In this document: positions 37,431 to 45,911 of the stretch, piece after piece
Layout: every line of letters begins with the position of its first letter
How positions within the stretch are numbered: the first letter of the stretch is position 1
Origin: Bacillus pumilus
Lineage (GTDB): Bacteria > Bacillota > Bacilli > Bacillales > Bacillaceae
Length of the DNA: 64,000 nt
Direction: 5' to 3'
Assembly (NCBI RefSeq): GCF_002744245.1
Contig: NZ_NKHG01000091.1
Coordinates: 25,940-89,939 of the forward strand
Program-made: the position numbers and the translations under genes
The notes under the pieces: generated by a model
What the model saw: the letters and a program-made list of their open reading frames with translations, nothing else
The model's database searches: none
What the model was told of the DNA's origin: nothing

Positions 37431-37452
37431 GGGCGCATCATCTGCCCTTATG
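37426..37452 (+). terminator. Hairpin at the end of ysnB
   Basis: CATAAGGGC and GCCCTTATG form a 9-bp stem containing the stop codon, but the plus strand continues AAAAAAC rather than T, so termination strength is doubtful. Confidence 0.45.
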
Positions 37453-37472
37453 AAAAAACTTTCGAAAAACCG

Positions 37473-37501
37473 TTGACTTTAAAGAACAATAGTAATATAA
37501 T
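37473..37501 (+). promoter_or_regulatory. Sigma-A promoter of tRNA-Arg
   Basis: TTGACT and a perfect TATAAT separated by 17 bases, about 50 bases upstream of the mature tRNA. Confidence 0.85.
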
Positions 37502-37549
37502 AAATCTTGTCGCTGAGGTAATCAAAAGTAGCGCACTACATATTAACAT

Positions 37550-37623
<74 letters not shown>

Positions 37624-37643
37624 TAGTATGATTTAAAACTGTT

Positions 37644-37691
37644 AAAAAGCCAGAAACATTGATCAAACAATGATTCTGGCTTTTTTGTTTT
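37644..37691 (+). terminator. Terminator of tRNA-Arg
   Basis: AAAAGCCAGAA pairs with TTCTGGCTTTT; the loop contains a further CATTG/CAATG stem; T run follows. Confidence 0.88.
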
Positions 37692-37799
37692 TTCCTATTC
37701 TTTGACGCTTGAGGGCTATATACGTTTAGTTAATCGCTCTTCTTTTTTTGTAATCGGATTGCGAATGTTAAATGCCGATACAGCTTTTCTCAATTCAAA

Positions 37800-38192
37800 T
37801 CATGGTGATACCAATTCAACTTTAATTCTATCAGGATCTTCGAAATAAACCGCGTAATGTGTATCGCCGCCTGCGAAGGGGTGTGTATCAGTATAAAGAA
37901 TTTTAACACCCTTGGTTTTTAACTTTTCAGTCATATGATCTACTTGCTGTCGGGAACTGGCATGAAAAGCTAGGTGGTTTAGACCTACCCTACGTCTATG
38001 ATATGGTATTTCCATAAATCTTTCTTCAGTTTGTACGAAAACGATATAAGTTTCCCCCAATTTCCAACTTCGACCGCTTTCCCAAGTTTGATAAGGCTCG
38101 TAGCCTAATTCTTCTAAAAACCACTCCCAAAAAATAATCGAATTCTTTAAATTTGAAACATTTAGTTCTATATGATGAACAAGTCCTTTCAT
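37800..38192 (-). CDS. VOC (glyoxalase/dioxygenase) superfamily protein
   Basis: A 130-residue single-chain protein with the paired beta-alpha-beta-beta-beta modules of the vicinal oxygen chelate fold. Visible probable metal ligands: His7 (HHIELNVSN), His in GLNHLAFHASS, Glu near the end (IKVELVSP). Substrate cannot be told; relatives range from glyoxalases to antibiotic-resistance proteins. Start ATG follows GGGAGGTTAACCT. It is not among the genes at this place in B. subtilis, sitting just after the tRNA-Arg. Confidence 0.75.
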   Translation of the reverse strand: MKGLVHHIELNVSNLKNSIIFWEWFLEELGYEPYQTWESGRSWKLGETYIVFVQTEERFMEIPYHRRRVGLNHLAFHASSRQQVDHMTEKLKTKGVKILYTDTHPFAGGDTHYAVYFEDPDRIKVELVSP

Positions 38193-38436
38193 AGGTTAAC
38201 CTCCCTAGGTATATTAATTATCTTATATACATCTCAATGTATCCTAATTCACATCAAGACTAAAGTAGAATTTTGCTACTCCTCGACATCTTTCAGCAAT
38301 TTTAAGGCAAATTTAAGCTTCCATTTCATTTCAAATACATTAAATCTTTGTTACAATAAGACAGCTTTGCGTAAAGACACGTTCATACTTTGGACATCTG
38401 TTTTTCATCATTTCTTAAAATTTTTATGTTTTGATA

Positions 38437-38462
38437 TGAAACCTTTGGATGATCCATGCGTC
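38437..38462 (+). promoter_or_regulatory. ECF-sigma promoter of dltXABCD
   Basis: TGAAAC, 16-base spacer, CGTC: the form recognised by sigma-M, -W and -X. In B. subtilis dlt responds to sigma-X (and overlapping ECF factors), so the site fits cell-envelope-stress control of wall D-alanylation. It lies 33 bases before dltX. Confidence 0.8.
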
Positions 38463-38494
38463 TTTATAAGTGTCAAAAGAAAAGAGGTATCAAT

Positions 38495-38638
38495 ATGCTA
38501 TTCAAAAAACTATCAGAAAATAAGTCTGTAAAATGGATAGGATATACAAGCTTTTACTTACTTATTTTGCTATTATTGTTTTTTATTTACGGATTCCATA
38601 CAGCAAATACGGGATCATTCATTTACAACGATTTTTAA
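38495..38638 (+). CDS. dltX: DltX small membrane subunit
   Basis: A 47-residue protein with one central hydrophobic helix (YTSFYLLILLLLFFIYGFHT) and the conserved C-terminal tail FIYNDF. DltX is required for teichoic-acid D-alanylation and its C-terminal motif is thought to interact with DltB. AAGAGG precedes ATG by 7 bases; earlier in-frame starts lack a ribosome site. It lies 14 bases before dltA. Confidence 0.9.
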   Translation: MLFKKLSENKSVKWIGYTSFYLLILLLLFFIYGFHTANTGSFIYNDF

Positions 38639-38652
38639 TTGGAGATTAAACT

Positions 38653-40158
38653 ATGAAACTATTACACACGATTCATGAATACCAGCAAACAAAACCGACA
38701 CAGCCAGCATTTGTTTCTCAACATGCTTCGATCACATATGATGAGCTTTGGCGTCTATCAGACCAAATGGCTGGTGCGATTGACGCAGTCGCAACTGACA
38801 GTGCACCTGTTATTGTTTACGGTCATATGGAGCCAGAGATGCTGATTTCTTTCTTAGGAAGTGTCAAATCAGGCAGACCTTATATTCCGGTCGACATCTC
38901 AATACCTGTCGAGCGTATTGTCTCAATTATTGAAAGCTCAAAAGCAAGTCTATTGATTTGTGCAAATGAGCAGATCGTACTGGATGTAGAAGAACACATT
39001 CAAGTGAAGAGTGCAGCATCGCTTTTAGCACTTGAAAAAGAAGCGCCGCCATCCACACAGTGGGTTCAAGGTGATGACGTCTTTTATATCATTTATACGT
39101 CAGGCAGTACCGGGAAGCCTAAGGGAGTTCAGGTAACAGCCAACAATTTAGAAAGCTTTACACAATGGATATGCAAGGACTTTCCACTTGGCGAGGGACG
39201 CACCTTCTTAAATCAAGCACCATTCTCTTTTGACTTATCGGTGATGGATCTCTATCCAGCGCTTCAATCAGGTGGGACGCTTTACTGTTTAGTGAAGGAT
39301 CTCGTCAACAAGCCTAAGGACATGTTTGCAGCACTTGGTCAATCTGACGTTGAGGTATGGACATCAACACCTTCCTTTGTGCAAATGTGCTTAATGGACC
39401 CTTCCTTTACAGGTGAGCTTTTACCGGAACTGAAAGTCTTCTTGTTCTGCGGTGAGGCGCTTCCTGTATCTGTAGCAAGTGCACTCATTGAGCGTTTTCC
39501 AAAGGCGCAGGTCTTTAATACGTATGGTCCAACTGAAGCAACGGTTGCTATCACATCTATTGAAGTGACCAAGGCGATTCTTGATCAGCACGATTCTTTA
39601 CCGGTGGGCTTTGCCAAACCTGATACAGATATCGTCATTTTAAATGAAGAAGGCAAGACACTTCATGATGGAGAAAAAGGTGAAATTGTCATCGTCGGGC
39701 CAAGCGTCAGCAAAGGCTATTTAGGTGAACAAGCCTTAACGGATAAAGTCTTCTTTGAATACGAAGGCCGCCCTGCTTATCGGACAGGTGACGCAGGTGT
39801 GAAACAGGATGGTTTGATTACGTGTCACGGCCGTCTTGATTATCAAATTAAGCTGCATGGATACCGGATGGAGCTTGAAGAAATCGAATTCCATGTGAGC
39901 GAGACAACGTATGTCAATGCTTGTGTGATTGTGCCGTTTCAACCTAACGGGCATGTGGAGTACTTGATTGCAGCGATTGTCCCAACCGAGCATTCATTTG
40001 AAAAAGAATATCAGCTGACAAGTGCGGTCAAGAAAGAGATGGCGGATTCACTGCCTGCTTACATGATTCCAAGAAAGTTTGTTTATCTTGAGCAGCTGTA
40101 CATGACGCCAAATGGGAAGGTTGACCGTAAGAGAATCGCGAAAGAGGTTCTTCTATGA
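38653..40158 (+). CDS. dltA: D-alanine-poly(phosphoribitol) ligase DltA
   Basis: A 501-residue AMP-forming enzyme that activates D-alanine and loads it on DltC. The adenylation core has [18 protein letters not shown] near residue 145, then [22 protein letters not shown] and the C-terminal lysine in [11 protein letters not shown]. Start ATG follows GGAGATTAAACT. Its final four bases overlap dltB. Confidence 0.95.
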   Translation: MKLLHTIHEYQQTKPTQPAFVSQHASITYDELWRLSDQMAGAIDAVATDSAPVIVYGHMEPEMLISFLGSVKSGRPYIPVDISIPVERIVSIIESSKASLLICANEQIVLDVEEHIQVKSAASLLALEKEAPPSTQWVQGDDVFYIIYTSGSTGKPKGVQVTANNLESFTQWICKDFPLGEGRTFLNQAPFSFDLSVMDLYPALQSGGTLYCLVKDLVNKPKDMFAALGQSDVEVWTSTPSFVQMCLMDPSFTGELLPELKVFLFCGEALPVSVASALIERFPKAQVFNTYGPTEATVAITSIEVTKAILDQHDSLPVGFAKPDTDIVILNEEGKTLHDGEKGEIVIVGPSVSKGYLGEQALTDKVFFEYEGRPAYRTGDAGVKQDGLITCHGRLDYQIKLHGYRMELEEIEFHVSETTYVNACVIVPFQPNGHVEYLIAAIVPTEHSFEKEYQLTSAVKKEMADSLPAYMIPRKFVYLEQLYMTPNGKVDRKRIAKEVLL

Positions 40159-41339
40159 TTCCGTTTAGTTCATTCTTTTTCTTCATTCTCATTGGTATTC
40201 TTCTTTTGCCGACGATGATTTTTGGTCTTCGCGGCAAAAGAATGCAGGGCTACAACATGTTTGCAACGGTTGTGGCGCTTGCACTTATTTTCTCAAAAGA
40301 TGCACATGGTGCGCTGCTGCTCTTCTTGTTCACAGTGTGGCAAGTGCTGATTATCCGCCTATACCTTGCGTACCGACTAAAGGCGAATCAAGCATCTGTT
40401 TTCTATATGGCGGTTGTGGCATCGATTTTGCCGCTTGTACTGTCAAAAATCTTACCGTTCTTTTTAACTCATCAGCCGCATCACCCGCCGCCAATGAACT
40501 GGCTGAGCTTTTTAGGGATCTCGTATTTAACATTTAAAGGTGTTCAGTTAGTTATCGAGACAAGAGACGGCTTAATTAAAAAGAAAATTCCGATTCACCG
40601 TTTGGTCTATTTCATTGTCTTTTTCCCGACGATTTCATCAGGTCCGATCGATCGTTATCGCCGGTTTGAAAAGGATATGGATACACTGCCTGAAAAGGAA
40701 GCGTACAGTGATCTTCTATATGCCGGCATTCATAAAATTTTTATCGGCTTCTTATATAAGTTCATTATTGGGTATCTGATTCACACGTATATTCTGATGA
40801 ATATTCATCATATTAGCAGTAGCCACTTTGTTCAGCAGTTAACGTATATGTATGCCTACAGTATGTATTTGTTCTTTGACTTTGCTGGATATACAGCGTT
40901 TGCTGTGGGTGTGAGTTATATTATGGGCATTAAATCGCCAGAAAACTTTAATAAGCCGTTTATCAGCCGGAACATTAAAGACTTCTGGAATCGCTGGCAC
41001 ATGTCTTTGTCCTTCTGGTTCAGAGACTACGTGTTTATGAGATTTGTGTTCTTTATGACAAAAAAGAAGTGGATCAAGAACCGGATGGCTGTATCGAATA
41101 TTGGGTACTTTGTCCTCTTTCTATTGATGGGTGCTTGGCATGGGCTCGCACTCCAATATATTATTTACGGACTATACCATGCGATTGTCATGTCCGGTTA
41201 CAATTTATTTGAGAAATGGAACAAAAAACACAAGTGGTGGCCGGATAATAAGGTCACAACCGTTGTGTCGATCATTATTACATTCCATGTGATTTGTTTA
41301 GGCTTTTATATCTTTTCAGGAAAACCATTTCACCATTAA
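40155..41339 (+). CDS. dltB: MBOAT-family D-alanyl transferase DltB
   Basis: A 394-residue multispanning membrane acyltransferase moving D-alanine across the membrane for transfer to teichoic acids. The catalytic MBOAT histidine is His329 in [14 protein letters not shown]; the conserved [20 protein letters not shown] lies upstream. It overlaps dltA by four bases (ATGA), so translation is likely coupled. Confidence 0.95.
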   Translation: MIPFSSFFFFILIGILLLPTMIFGLRGKRMQGYNMFATVVALALIFSKDAHGALLLFLFTVWQVLIIRLYLAYRLKANQASVFYMAVVASILPLVLSKILPFFLTHQPHHPPPMNWLSFLGISYLTFKGVQLVIETRDGLIKKKIPIHRLVYFIVFFPTISSGPIDRYRRFEKDMDTLPEKEAYSDLLYAGIHKIFIGFLYKFIIGYLIHTYILMNIHHISSSHFVQQLTYMYAYSMYLFFDFAGYTAFAVGVSYIMGIKSPENFNKPFISRNIKDFWNRWHMSLSFWFRDYVFMRFVFFMTKKKWIKNRMAVSNIGYFVLFLLMGAWHGLALQYIIYGLYHAIVMSGYNLFEKWNKKHKWWPDNKVTTVVSIIITFHVICLGFYIFSGKPFHH

Positions 41340-41360
41340 TCATTAAGGGAGTAGAAAATT

Positions 41361-41597
41361 ATGGAATTTAAAAATCAAGTATACGGTATTATTGCAGAGG
41401 TTTGTCAGGACGACGTTGTGAAAGAAAATCCAGAGATTGCGATTTTTGAAGAAGGTCTTCTTGATTCATTTGGTACAGTAGAATTGCTCATGGCGATTGA
41501 AAGTCAGCTGGGAATTACTGTTCCGATTACAGAGTTCGATCGTGACGTGTGGGATACGCCCAATCACATTGCTGAGCAGCTGGCAGAGATGAAGTAA
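41361..41597 (+). CDS. dltC: D-alanine carrier protein DltC
   Basis: A 78-residue acyl-carrier-type protein. Ser36 in LLDSFGTVELL takes the phosphopantetheine arm that carries D-alanine as a thioester from DltA to DltB. Start follows AAGGGAG at good distance; the stop overlaps dltD. Confidence 0.96.
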   Translation: MEFKNQVYGIIAEVCQDDVVKENPEIAIFEEGLLDSFGTVELLMAIESQLGITVPITEFDRDVWDTPNHIAEQLAEMK

Positions 41598-42763
41598 TGA
41601 AAAAGCGTTTTTTTGGGCCGCTTATTTTAGCGGCTGTTCTATTCATTGGTGTTCTTCTTGTACCAAATGCATGGCTCTCACATCTGGTCCCAAAAGACAA
41701 ATTACAAAAGTCAGCGACAGAATTAGATCCAGGGATGTTCCAAGGGCTTTATTTACAAGATGAAATGCTAAAAGATCCGACTTATTTGCCGATCTATGGA
41801 TCTTCTGAGCTATCACGTTTTGATCCATATCACCCTTCGAATTTCTTTCATGAGAATCCTCAAGGGTTTACACCTTATCTAGTTGGAAAAGGTGGATCGC
41901 AATCATTAATTCATGCGATGAACTTCGCAGCGCATATGGATGAATTAAAAGGGAAAAAGCTTGTGTTTATCGTGTCTCCCCAGTGGTTTGTGAAATGGGG
42001 ATCTGATGAGAATCACTTTGCACCTAACTATTCAGCGCTTCAAGCGCTTGATCTAGCCTATAATAAAGAAATTGATCCGGCTGTGAAAAAAGAGCTGATG
42101 AAAAGAATTATGAAGTTTAAAGCAGTGAAGAACGACATGGTGATTACAGAGCTTTTTAAAGCAGAGCTTTCTGGAAACAAATTTGCTTTTGGCGCGATTT
42201 CTCCTATCGCGAAAATGTATTATGGCATGCTTCAAAAGAAAGACATGTACTATACCATTGGATCGGGGCATGAGCGAAAGCTTCATCCGTCTCCTTCAGT
42301 TAAAGGGAAGTCTTGGACTAAGCTTGAAAAAGAAGCGAGTGTATTAGGTGCGGAAAAAGCAGGGGACAACCCGTTTTATATTAATCAGAGACTGTTTGAC
42401 CGCAAGCTAAAGCCGATTATGGAAAAGATGAAGGATTCACGGAAAGACAACTCCTATGTGGAATCACCGGAATACAAAGATTTTCAGCTCATGCTGGATA
42501 TTTTAAAACAAGCAGGGGCAAAGCCTTTGTTTGTGACGATTCCAGTGAACGGGAAATGGTATGATTACACTGGTTTCCCGAAAGAGGGACGTACAGGGTA
42601 TTATGAAAAAATCAATCGCCAAATTCGAGATAATGGGTATGAAGTCGCGGATTTGACTTCACATGAGTATGATCCATATTTCTTTAAAGATACGATTCAC
42701 GTGTCTTATAAGGGATGGGTGTACATCGATAAGGCAATCAAAAAGTTTTACAAAGAGCAGTAG
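41597..42763 (+). CDS. dltD: D-alanine transfer protein DltD
   Basis: A 388-residue protein with an N-terminal membrane anchor (about 5-25) and an extracellular SGNH-like hydrolase fold; the nucleophile Ser is in YGSSELSRFDPYHP and the late catalytic His in KDTIHVSYKGW. It takes part in the last step of D-alanyl transfer to lipoteichoic acid outside the cell. One base overlaps dltC. Confidence 0.94.
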   Translation: MKKRFFGPLILAAVLFIGVLLVPNAWLSHLVPKDKLQKSATELDPGMFQGLYLQDEMLKDPTYLPIYGSSELSRFDPYHPSNFFHENPQGFTPYLVGKGGSQSLIHAMNFAAHMDELKGKKLVFIVSPQWFVKWGSDENHFAPNYSALQALDLAYNKEIDPAVKKELMKRIMKFKAVKNDMVITELFKAELSGNKFAFGAISPIAKMYYGMLQKKDMYYTIGSGHERKLHPSPSVKGKSWTKLEKEASVLGAEKAGDNPFYINQRLFDRKLKPIMEKMKDSRKDNSYVESPEYKDFQLMLDILKQAGAKPLFVTIPVNGKWYDYTGFPKEGRTGYYEKINRQIRDNGYEVADLTSHEYDPYFFKDTIHVSYKGWVYIDKAIKKFYKEQ

Positions 42764-42765
42764 AA

Positions 42766-42790
42766 TGCAGCAGCTTTCTGCTGCTTTTTG
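42766..42790 (+). terminator. Terminator of dlt operon
   Basis: GCAGCAG and CTGCTGC around a 4-base loop, then TTTTTG. Confidence 0.85.
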
Positions 42791-42811
42791 TTTGTCGAAT
42801 GAACGGATTTC

Positions 42812-42840
42812 TTGTATAACTAGGGTAGAAAGGCTATGCT
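42812..42840 (+). promoter_or_regulatory. Sigma-A-type promoter of the DUF1232 gene
   Basis: TTGTAT, 17-base spacer, TATGCT, just upstream of the GGAGG of the next gene. The transcript leader would be very short. Confidence 0.6.
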
Positions 42841-42858
42841 GAATATGGAGGCGATACG

Positions 42859-43278
42859 ATGAATCGTTCTGAGAAAAAAGAACTATTAAAGCGTTCGAAG
42901 AAGCATTTTAATGATCATGCCTTTTGGGAAAAGTTAAAAAAGACGGCACAAAAAGCTGGTGCCTCTCTTGTCTATGCTGTGCTATTACTTTACTATACAT
43001 TGCAAAAACCCGAAGTGCCTGTCAAAGCGAAGACCCTCATCATTGGAGCACTCGGATACTTTATCCTTCCGATTGACCTGATCCCTGATACATTGATTGG
43101 TGTCGGTTACACAGATGATTTAGGCGCGATTACATTTGCTCTGCTTCAAGTCGCGATGTACATTGATGATGATGTAAAAGGAAAAGCAAAAGACAGGTTG
43201 TCAAAATGGTTCGGTGAAAAAACCGATACGTCTTTGATTGATCAAAAACTAGAGGATGGCGGTATGCCGTCTGCATAA
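42859..43278 (+). CDS. DUF1232 (YkvA family) membrane protein
   Basis: A 139-residue protein with a charged N-terminus, a hydrophobic segment near residues 37-47 and the DUF1232 signature VKAKTLIIGALGYFILPIDL followed by IPDTLIGVGYTDDLGAI. Function of the family is unknown. Start ATG follows GGAGG. Isolated single-gene unit between dlt and the repeat element. Confidence 0.8.
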   Translation: MNRSEKKELLKRSKKHFNDHAFWEKLKKTAQKAGASLVYAVLLLYYTLQKPEVPVKAKTLIIGALGYFILPIDLIPDTLIGVGYTDDLGAITFALLQVAMYIDDDVKGKAKDRLSKWFGEKTDTSLIDQKLEDGGMPSA

Positions 43279-43282
43279 AGAA

Positions 43283-43303
43283 AAGCTTCCAAACCGGAGG
43301 CTT
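43283..43303 (+). repeat. Left direct repeat, copy of a terminator hairpin
   Basis: This 21-base hairpin sequence (stem GCTTCC/CGGAGGC with AAA in the loop) is identical, except for one base, to the terminator core at 43479-43499. The two copies bracket the repeat element like a target duplication. Confidence 0.65.
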
Positions 43304-43425
43304 CAGCGTGTAGACAAACCCTCGCATTCTTTGTCAGTCCTGCGTGCCGGTACTCACGAATGTCACATTCGCTCCGTTCCGGTACTCGTCCTTCCTAGAC
43401 TTCAAAGGTTTTCTATCACGCTGAA
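43303..43425 (+). repeat. Full copy of an inverted-repeat-bounded intergenic element
   Basis: About 123 bases bounded by TCAGCGTG-TAGACAAACC and, on the other strand, TCAGCGTG-ATAGAAAACC, an imperfect terminal inverted repeat of about 18 bases. The interior holds a perfect dyad CGAATGT-C-ACATTCG (43357-43371) and two copies of CCGGTACTC. No ORF is supported. The left half recurs at 32132-32182. It behaves like a MITE-like or REP-like mobile repeat, not coding. Confidence 0.75.
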
Positions 43426-43430
43426 AAGAA

Positions 43431-43469
43431 GACAAAGGGCTAAAATATAAATCATTTTAGCCCTTTGTC
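43431..43469 (-). terminator. Long perfect hairpin, probable terminator of pgl
   Basis: A perfect 16-bp stem (GACAAAGGGCTAAAAT / ATTTTAGCCCTTTGTC) with a 7-base loop. On the minus strand it is followed by TTCTTTTC, so it can end the pgl transcript. Confidence 0.65.
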
Positions 43470-43478
43470 AATAATCTG

Positions 43479-43503
43479 AAGCCTCCAAACCGGAGGCTTT
43501 TTT
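43479..43503 (+). terminator. Terminator hairpin, right copy
   Basis: AAGCCTCC-AAAC-CGGAGGCTT with TTTT after it; probably the original terminator of the DUF1232 gene, now separated from it by the repeat. Confidence 0.8.
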
Positions 43504-43505
43504 CA

Positions 43506-44549
43506 TTACCCTAAAAATTTCACGCAAACTGGATGAGGGACGGCGATGTCTGATTGTAAGACAGTGAGTCGTCCTGTTTCCTTGTCGCGTTTGTATAATA
43601 CAAGGTTGTTAGATTCTTGGTTTGATCCGACGAGGAATTCTTCTGTTGGATCAAGCACAAAGTCTCTAGGCCAATTCCCTTCAGATGATGCAATGTCGAC
43701 AAGACTTAATTGGCCATCAGCATCTGTTTTAAAAATCGCGATGCTGTCATGTCCGCGATTTCCTGCATAAACAAATTTTCCGTCTGAAGAGACATGAATG
43801 GCGCTGCCTTGATTGTTGTCTGTAAAGTCGCTTGGAATGGTCGCAATCGTTTGGACTTCTTCAAAATGACCGTCTTCAAAGTAGCGTAATACAATGACCT
43901 CTGAGCTTAGCTCTGTCATCACATACGCCACTGGTTTCGTTGGGTGGAATGTGATATGACGAGGACCGCTGCCTGGTTTCGTTTCAAATGTATGAGCGAG
44001 CTCCAGCTTGCCGCCTTCTATCGTATACGTATAAATGCCATCCGTCCCAAGGTCAACAGCCACTGCAAATTGTTCATCTGGTGTAAGACCCATAAAGTGG
44101 GTGTGCGGTTTTTCCTGACGGTCTTCGTTAGGTCCAGTTCCTTCATGCTGCGCCTGTGACAGCGTGCGGATCACTGAGCCATTTTCAGCATCGATTTCAT
44201 ACATCTCTGCTGTTCCTTTATGATAGTTCGCTGTGAAAGCCGTTTTCGTTTGACTGTCCACGCTGACGTGACAAGGAGAAGCCCCATCGGCAAGCTCTTG
44301 GTTGATGAAACTCAGTGCGCTGGTTGCAGCATCAATTTGATATGCAGCAAGACCGCCCTGTGATTCTTTTTTCACAACAGCATACACAAACTTTTGAGAA
44401 TCTGAAACTGTTAAATATGTAGGATTTTCAAGTTCAGCAGCTGATTTTACCTGTTCAATCTGCTGCTTGTCCGTATTTAATGTAAAAGAATAGATTCCTT
44501 TACTGTCTCCCTTTGTATATGTTCCGATATAACCTTTGATGTTAGCCAT
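43506..44549 (-). CDS. pgl: 6-phosphogluconolactonase, lactonase family (YkgB type)
   Basis: A 347-residue seven-bladed beta-propeller lactonase that hydrolyses 6-phosphogluconolactone in the pentose phosphate pathway. Signature stretches: GYIGTYTKGDSKGIYSF at the start, ASPCHVSVDSQTKTAFTANY, GSGPRHITFHPTKPVAYVM, and NWPRDFVLDPTEEFLV near the end. Start ATG follows GAAGGAGGG. In B. subtilis pgl (ykgB) is elsewhere, so this is part of the relocated block. Confidence 0.88.
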   Translation of the reverse strand: MANIKGYIGTYTKGDSKGIYSFTLNTDKQQIEQVKSAAELENPTYLTVSDSQKFVYAVVKKESQGGLAAYQIDAATSALSFINQELADGASPCHVSVDSQTKTAFTANYHKGTAEMYEIDAENGSVIRTLSQAQHEGTGPNEDRQEKPHTHFMGLTPDEQFAVAVDLGTDGIYTYTIEGGKLELAHTFETKPGSGPRHITFHPTKPVAYVMTELSSEVIVLRYFEDGHFEEVQTIATIPSDFTDNNQGSAIHVSSDGKFVYAGNRGHDSIAIFKTDADGQLSLVDIASSEGNWPRDFVLDPTEEFLVGSNQESNNLVLYKRDKETGRLTVLQSDIAVPHPVCVKFLG

Positions 44550-44671
44550 GTATTGCCCTCCTTCTATAAGATGCTCTCATTCTATCATAAATTCATAGGA
44601 AAACGCTTTAGAAAGGCATACTGAAGGAAAAAACAGAAGCGTTGAAATCTGACAACGTTCATCAGAAAGAA

Positions 44672-44688
44672 TGTGAAAAAATATCACA
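44672..44688. promoter_or_regulatory. TnrA box of the ilv-leu control region
   Basis: TGTGAAAAAATATCACA fits every fixed position of the 17-base TnrA consensus TGTNANAWWWTMTNACA. Its centre is about 200 bases before the inferred transcription start, the same distance I recall for B. subtilis ilv-leu, where TnrA represses under nitrogen limitation. Confidence 0.8.
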
Positions 44689-44784
44689 AAAGTTTGTTCA
44701 AATGAAAACCGTTCATGTAAAGTAAATAAATTGAAGAAAAAATACAAAAAATTTTAAGTTTTTTCATTCCTTGTCTATCAAAGG

Positions 44785-44798
44785 TGTAAGCGTATACA
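44785..44798 (+). promoter_or_regulatory. CcpA cre box of the ilv-leu control region
   Basis: TGTAAGCGTATACA matches the cre consensus at every fixed base. It is centred about 88 bases before the inferred start, a position that fits CcpA activation, as known for B. subtilis ilv-leu. Confidence 0.8.
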
Positions 44799-44844
44799 TT
44801 TTATTTCAATTAGTCTAAATTGTCTAATAATTTTAAAAATGCTG

Positions 44845-44873
44845 TTGACACTGTATGGAAAGCGGCGTAAGAT
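44845..44873 (+). promoter_or_regulatory. Sigma-A promoter of ilvE-ilv-leu
   Basis: Perfect TTGACA, 17-base spacer, TAAGAT; TnrA and cre boxes stand upstream at the expected distances. Confidence 0.88.
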
Positions 44874-44913
44874 GGGTTCAACAAAAGCTAAACAAACACG
44901 CAGAGCAAGCGTG

Positions 44914-44943
44914 AGACACTTCGAAAAAAAGTGTCTGAAAATT
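44914..44943 (+). promoter_or_regulatory. Leader hairpin overlapping a CodY-like box
   Basis: AGACACTT and AAGTGTCT form a perfect 8-bp stem (44914-44936), and AAGTGTCTGAAAATT (44929-44943) differs from the CodY consensus at two positions. Both lie between promoter and ilvE. The hairpin lacks a T run, so it is not an ordinary terminator. Confidence 0.45.
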
Positions 44944-44982
44944 CAACTACTTTTTGTTTGAAAGAGAGGGTGCTCACTGAAA

Positions 44983-45897
44983 ATGGAAGACCAAAAGGAA
45001 CAGTGGATCTTTTTAAACGATGAACTCGTGAAAAAAGAGGATGCGAAAATTTCAGTTTATGATCATGGCTTCTTATATGGTGACGGTGTTTTCGAAGGAA
45101 TCCGCGTGTATAACGGAAATATCTTTCGAATGAAAGAGCATTTAGATCGCCTGTATGATTCCGCCAGATCCATTATGCTGAACATTCCATATTCATTTGA
45201 GGAACTCACGGAAAAAATGATTTATACAGTTGAAAGGAACGGCCTAAAGGATGCCTATATCCGCCTTGTCGTCTCAAGAGGAGCAGGTGATCTTGGTTTA
45301 GATCCAAACAACTGCGGGAGAGCCAACACAGTGATCATTGTAGAACCGCTGGCCATCTTTCCAAAGCACCTATATGAAACAGGTATTGATATTGTGACGG
45401 TACCGACGAGACGAAATCGTCCTGATGTACTGAGTCCAAAAGTGAAATCATTAAACTATTTGAATAACATTCTTGTCCGAATCGAAGCTCATATGGCCGG
45501 TGTGAGTGAAGCGCTGATGCTGAATGATCAAGGGTACGTGGCAGAAGGTTCTGCGGACAACGTGTTTATTTATAAAAAAGGCAAGCTTTATACACCGCCA
45601 GGTTATATCGGCGCTCTTGAAGGCATTACACGAAATGCCATCATGGAGATTGCAGAAGACTTAGGCTACGAAGTGAAAGAAGAACCATTCACGAGACATG
45701 ATGTGTATACTGCAGAAGAAGTCTTCCTGACAGGAACCGCTGCCGAAGTCATTGCCGTCGTAAAGGTTGACGGCCGTACAATCGGTGAAGGAAGACCAGG
45801 GTTCCACACAAACAAACTTCTTGAACAATTCCGCAAGCGAGTGGTTGAAGAAGGAGAAAAAGTAGTCTTTACAGATGAAAACATTCACGCAAGCTAA
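44983..45897 (+). CDS. ilvE: Branched-chain amino acid aminotransferase, short class IV type
   Basis: A 304-residue PLP fold type IV aminotransferase making the last step of valine, leucine and isoleucine synthesis. Key parts: YDHGFLYGDGVFEGIRVY near residues 27-43, the PLP lysine Lys155 in KVKSLNYLNNILVRIEA, EGSADNVFIY, and LTGTAAEVIAVVKVDGR. This is the short E. coli-like type, unlike the longer B. subtilis YwaA and YbgE. It lies between the ilv-leu promoter region and the leucine T-box, so it would share nutrient control (CodY, CcpA, TnrA) but not the T-box. Confidence 0.92.
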   Translation: MEDQKEQWIFLNDELVKKEDAKISVYDHGFLYGDGVFEGIRVYNGNIFRMKEHLDRLYDSARSIMLNIPYSFEELTEKMIYTVERNGLKDAYIRLVVSRGAGDLGLDPNNCGRANTVIIVEPLAIFPKHLYETGIDIVTVPTRRNRPDVLSPKVKSLNYLNNILVRIEAHMAGVSEALMLNDQGYVAEGSADNVFIYKKGKLYTPPGYIGALEGITRNAIMEIAEDLGYEVKEEPFTRHDVYTAEEVFLTGTAAEVIAVVKVDGRTIGEGRPGFHTNKLLEQFRKRVVEEGEKVVFTDENIHAS

Positions 45898-45911
45898 ATA
45901 GATATCGATAA

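Noticed and set aside
38172..38531. 119-codon plus-strand frame before dltX
   Set aside because: Overlaps the VOC gene start, covers the dlt promoter and dltX in another frame, has no ribosome site and an odd Ser/Phe/Cys-rich composition.
43256..43450. 64-codon frame across the full repeat element
   Set aside because: It is mostly the inverted repeat and hairpins, with low-complexity residues and no start signal.
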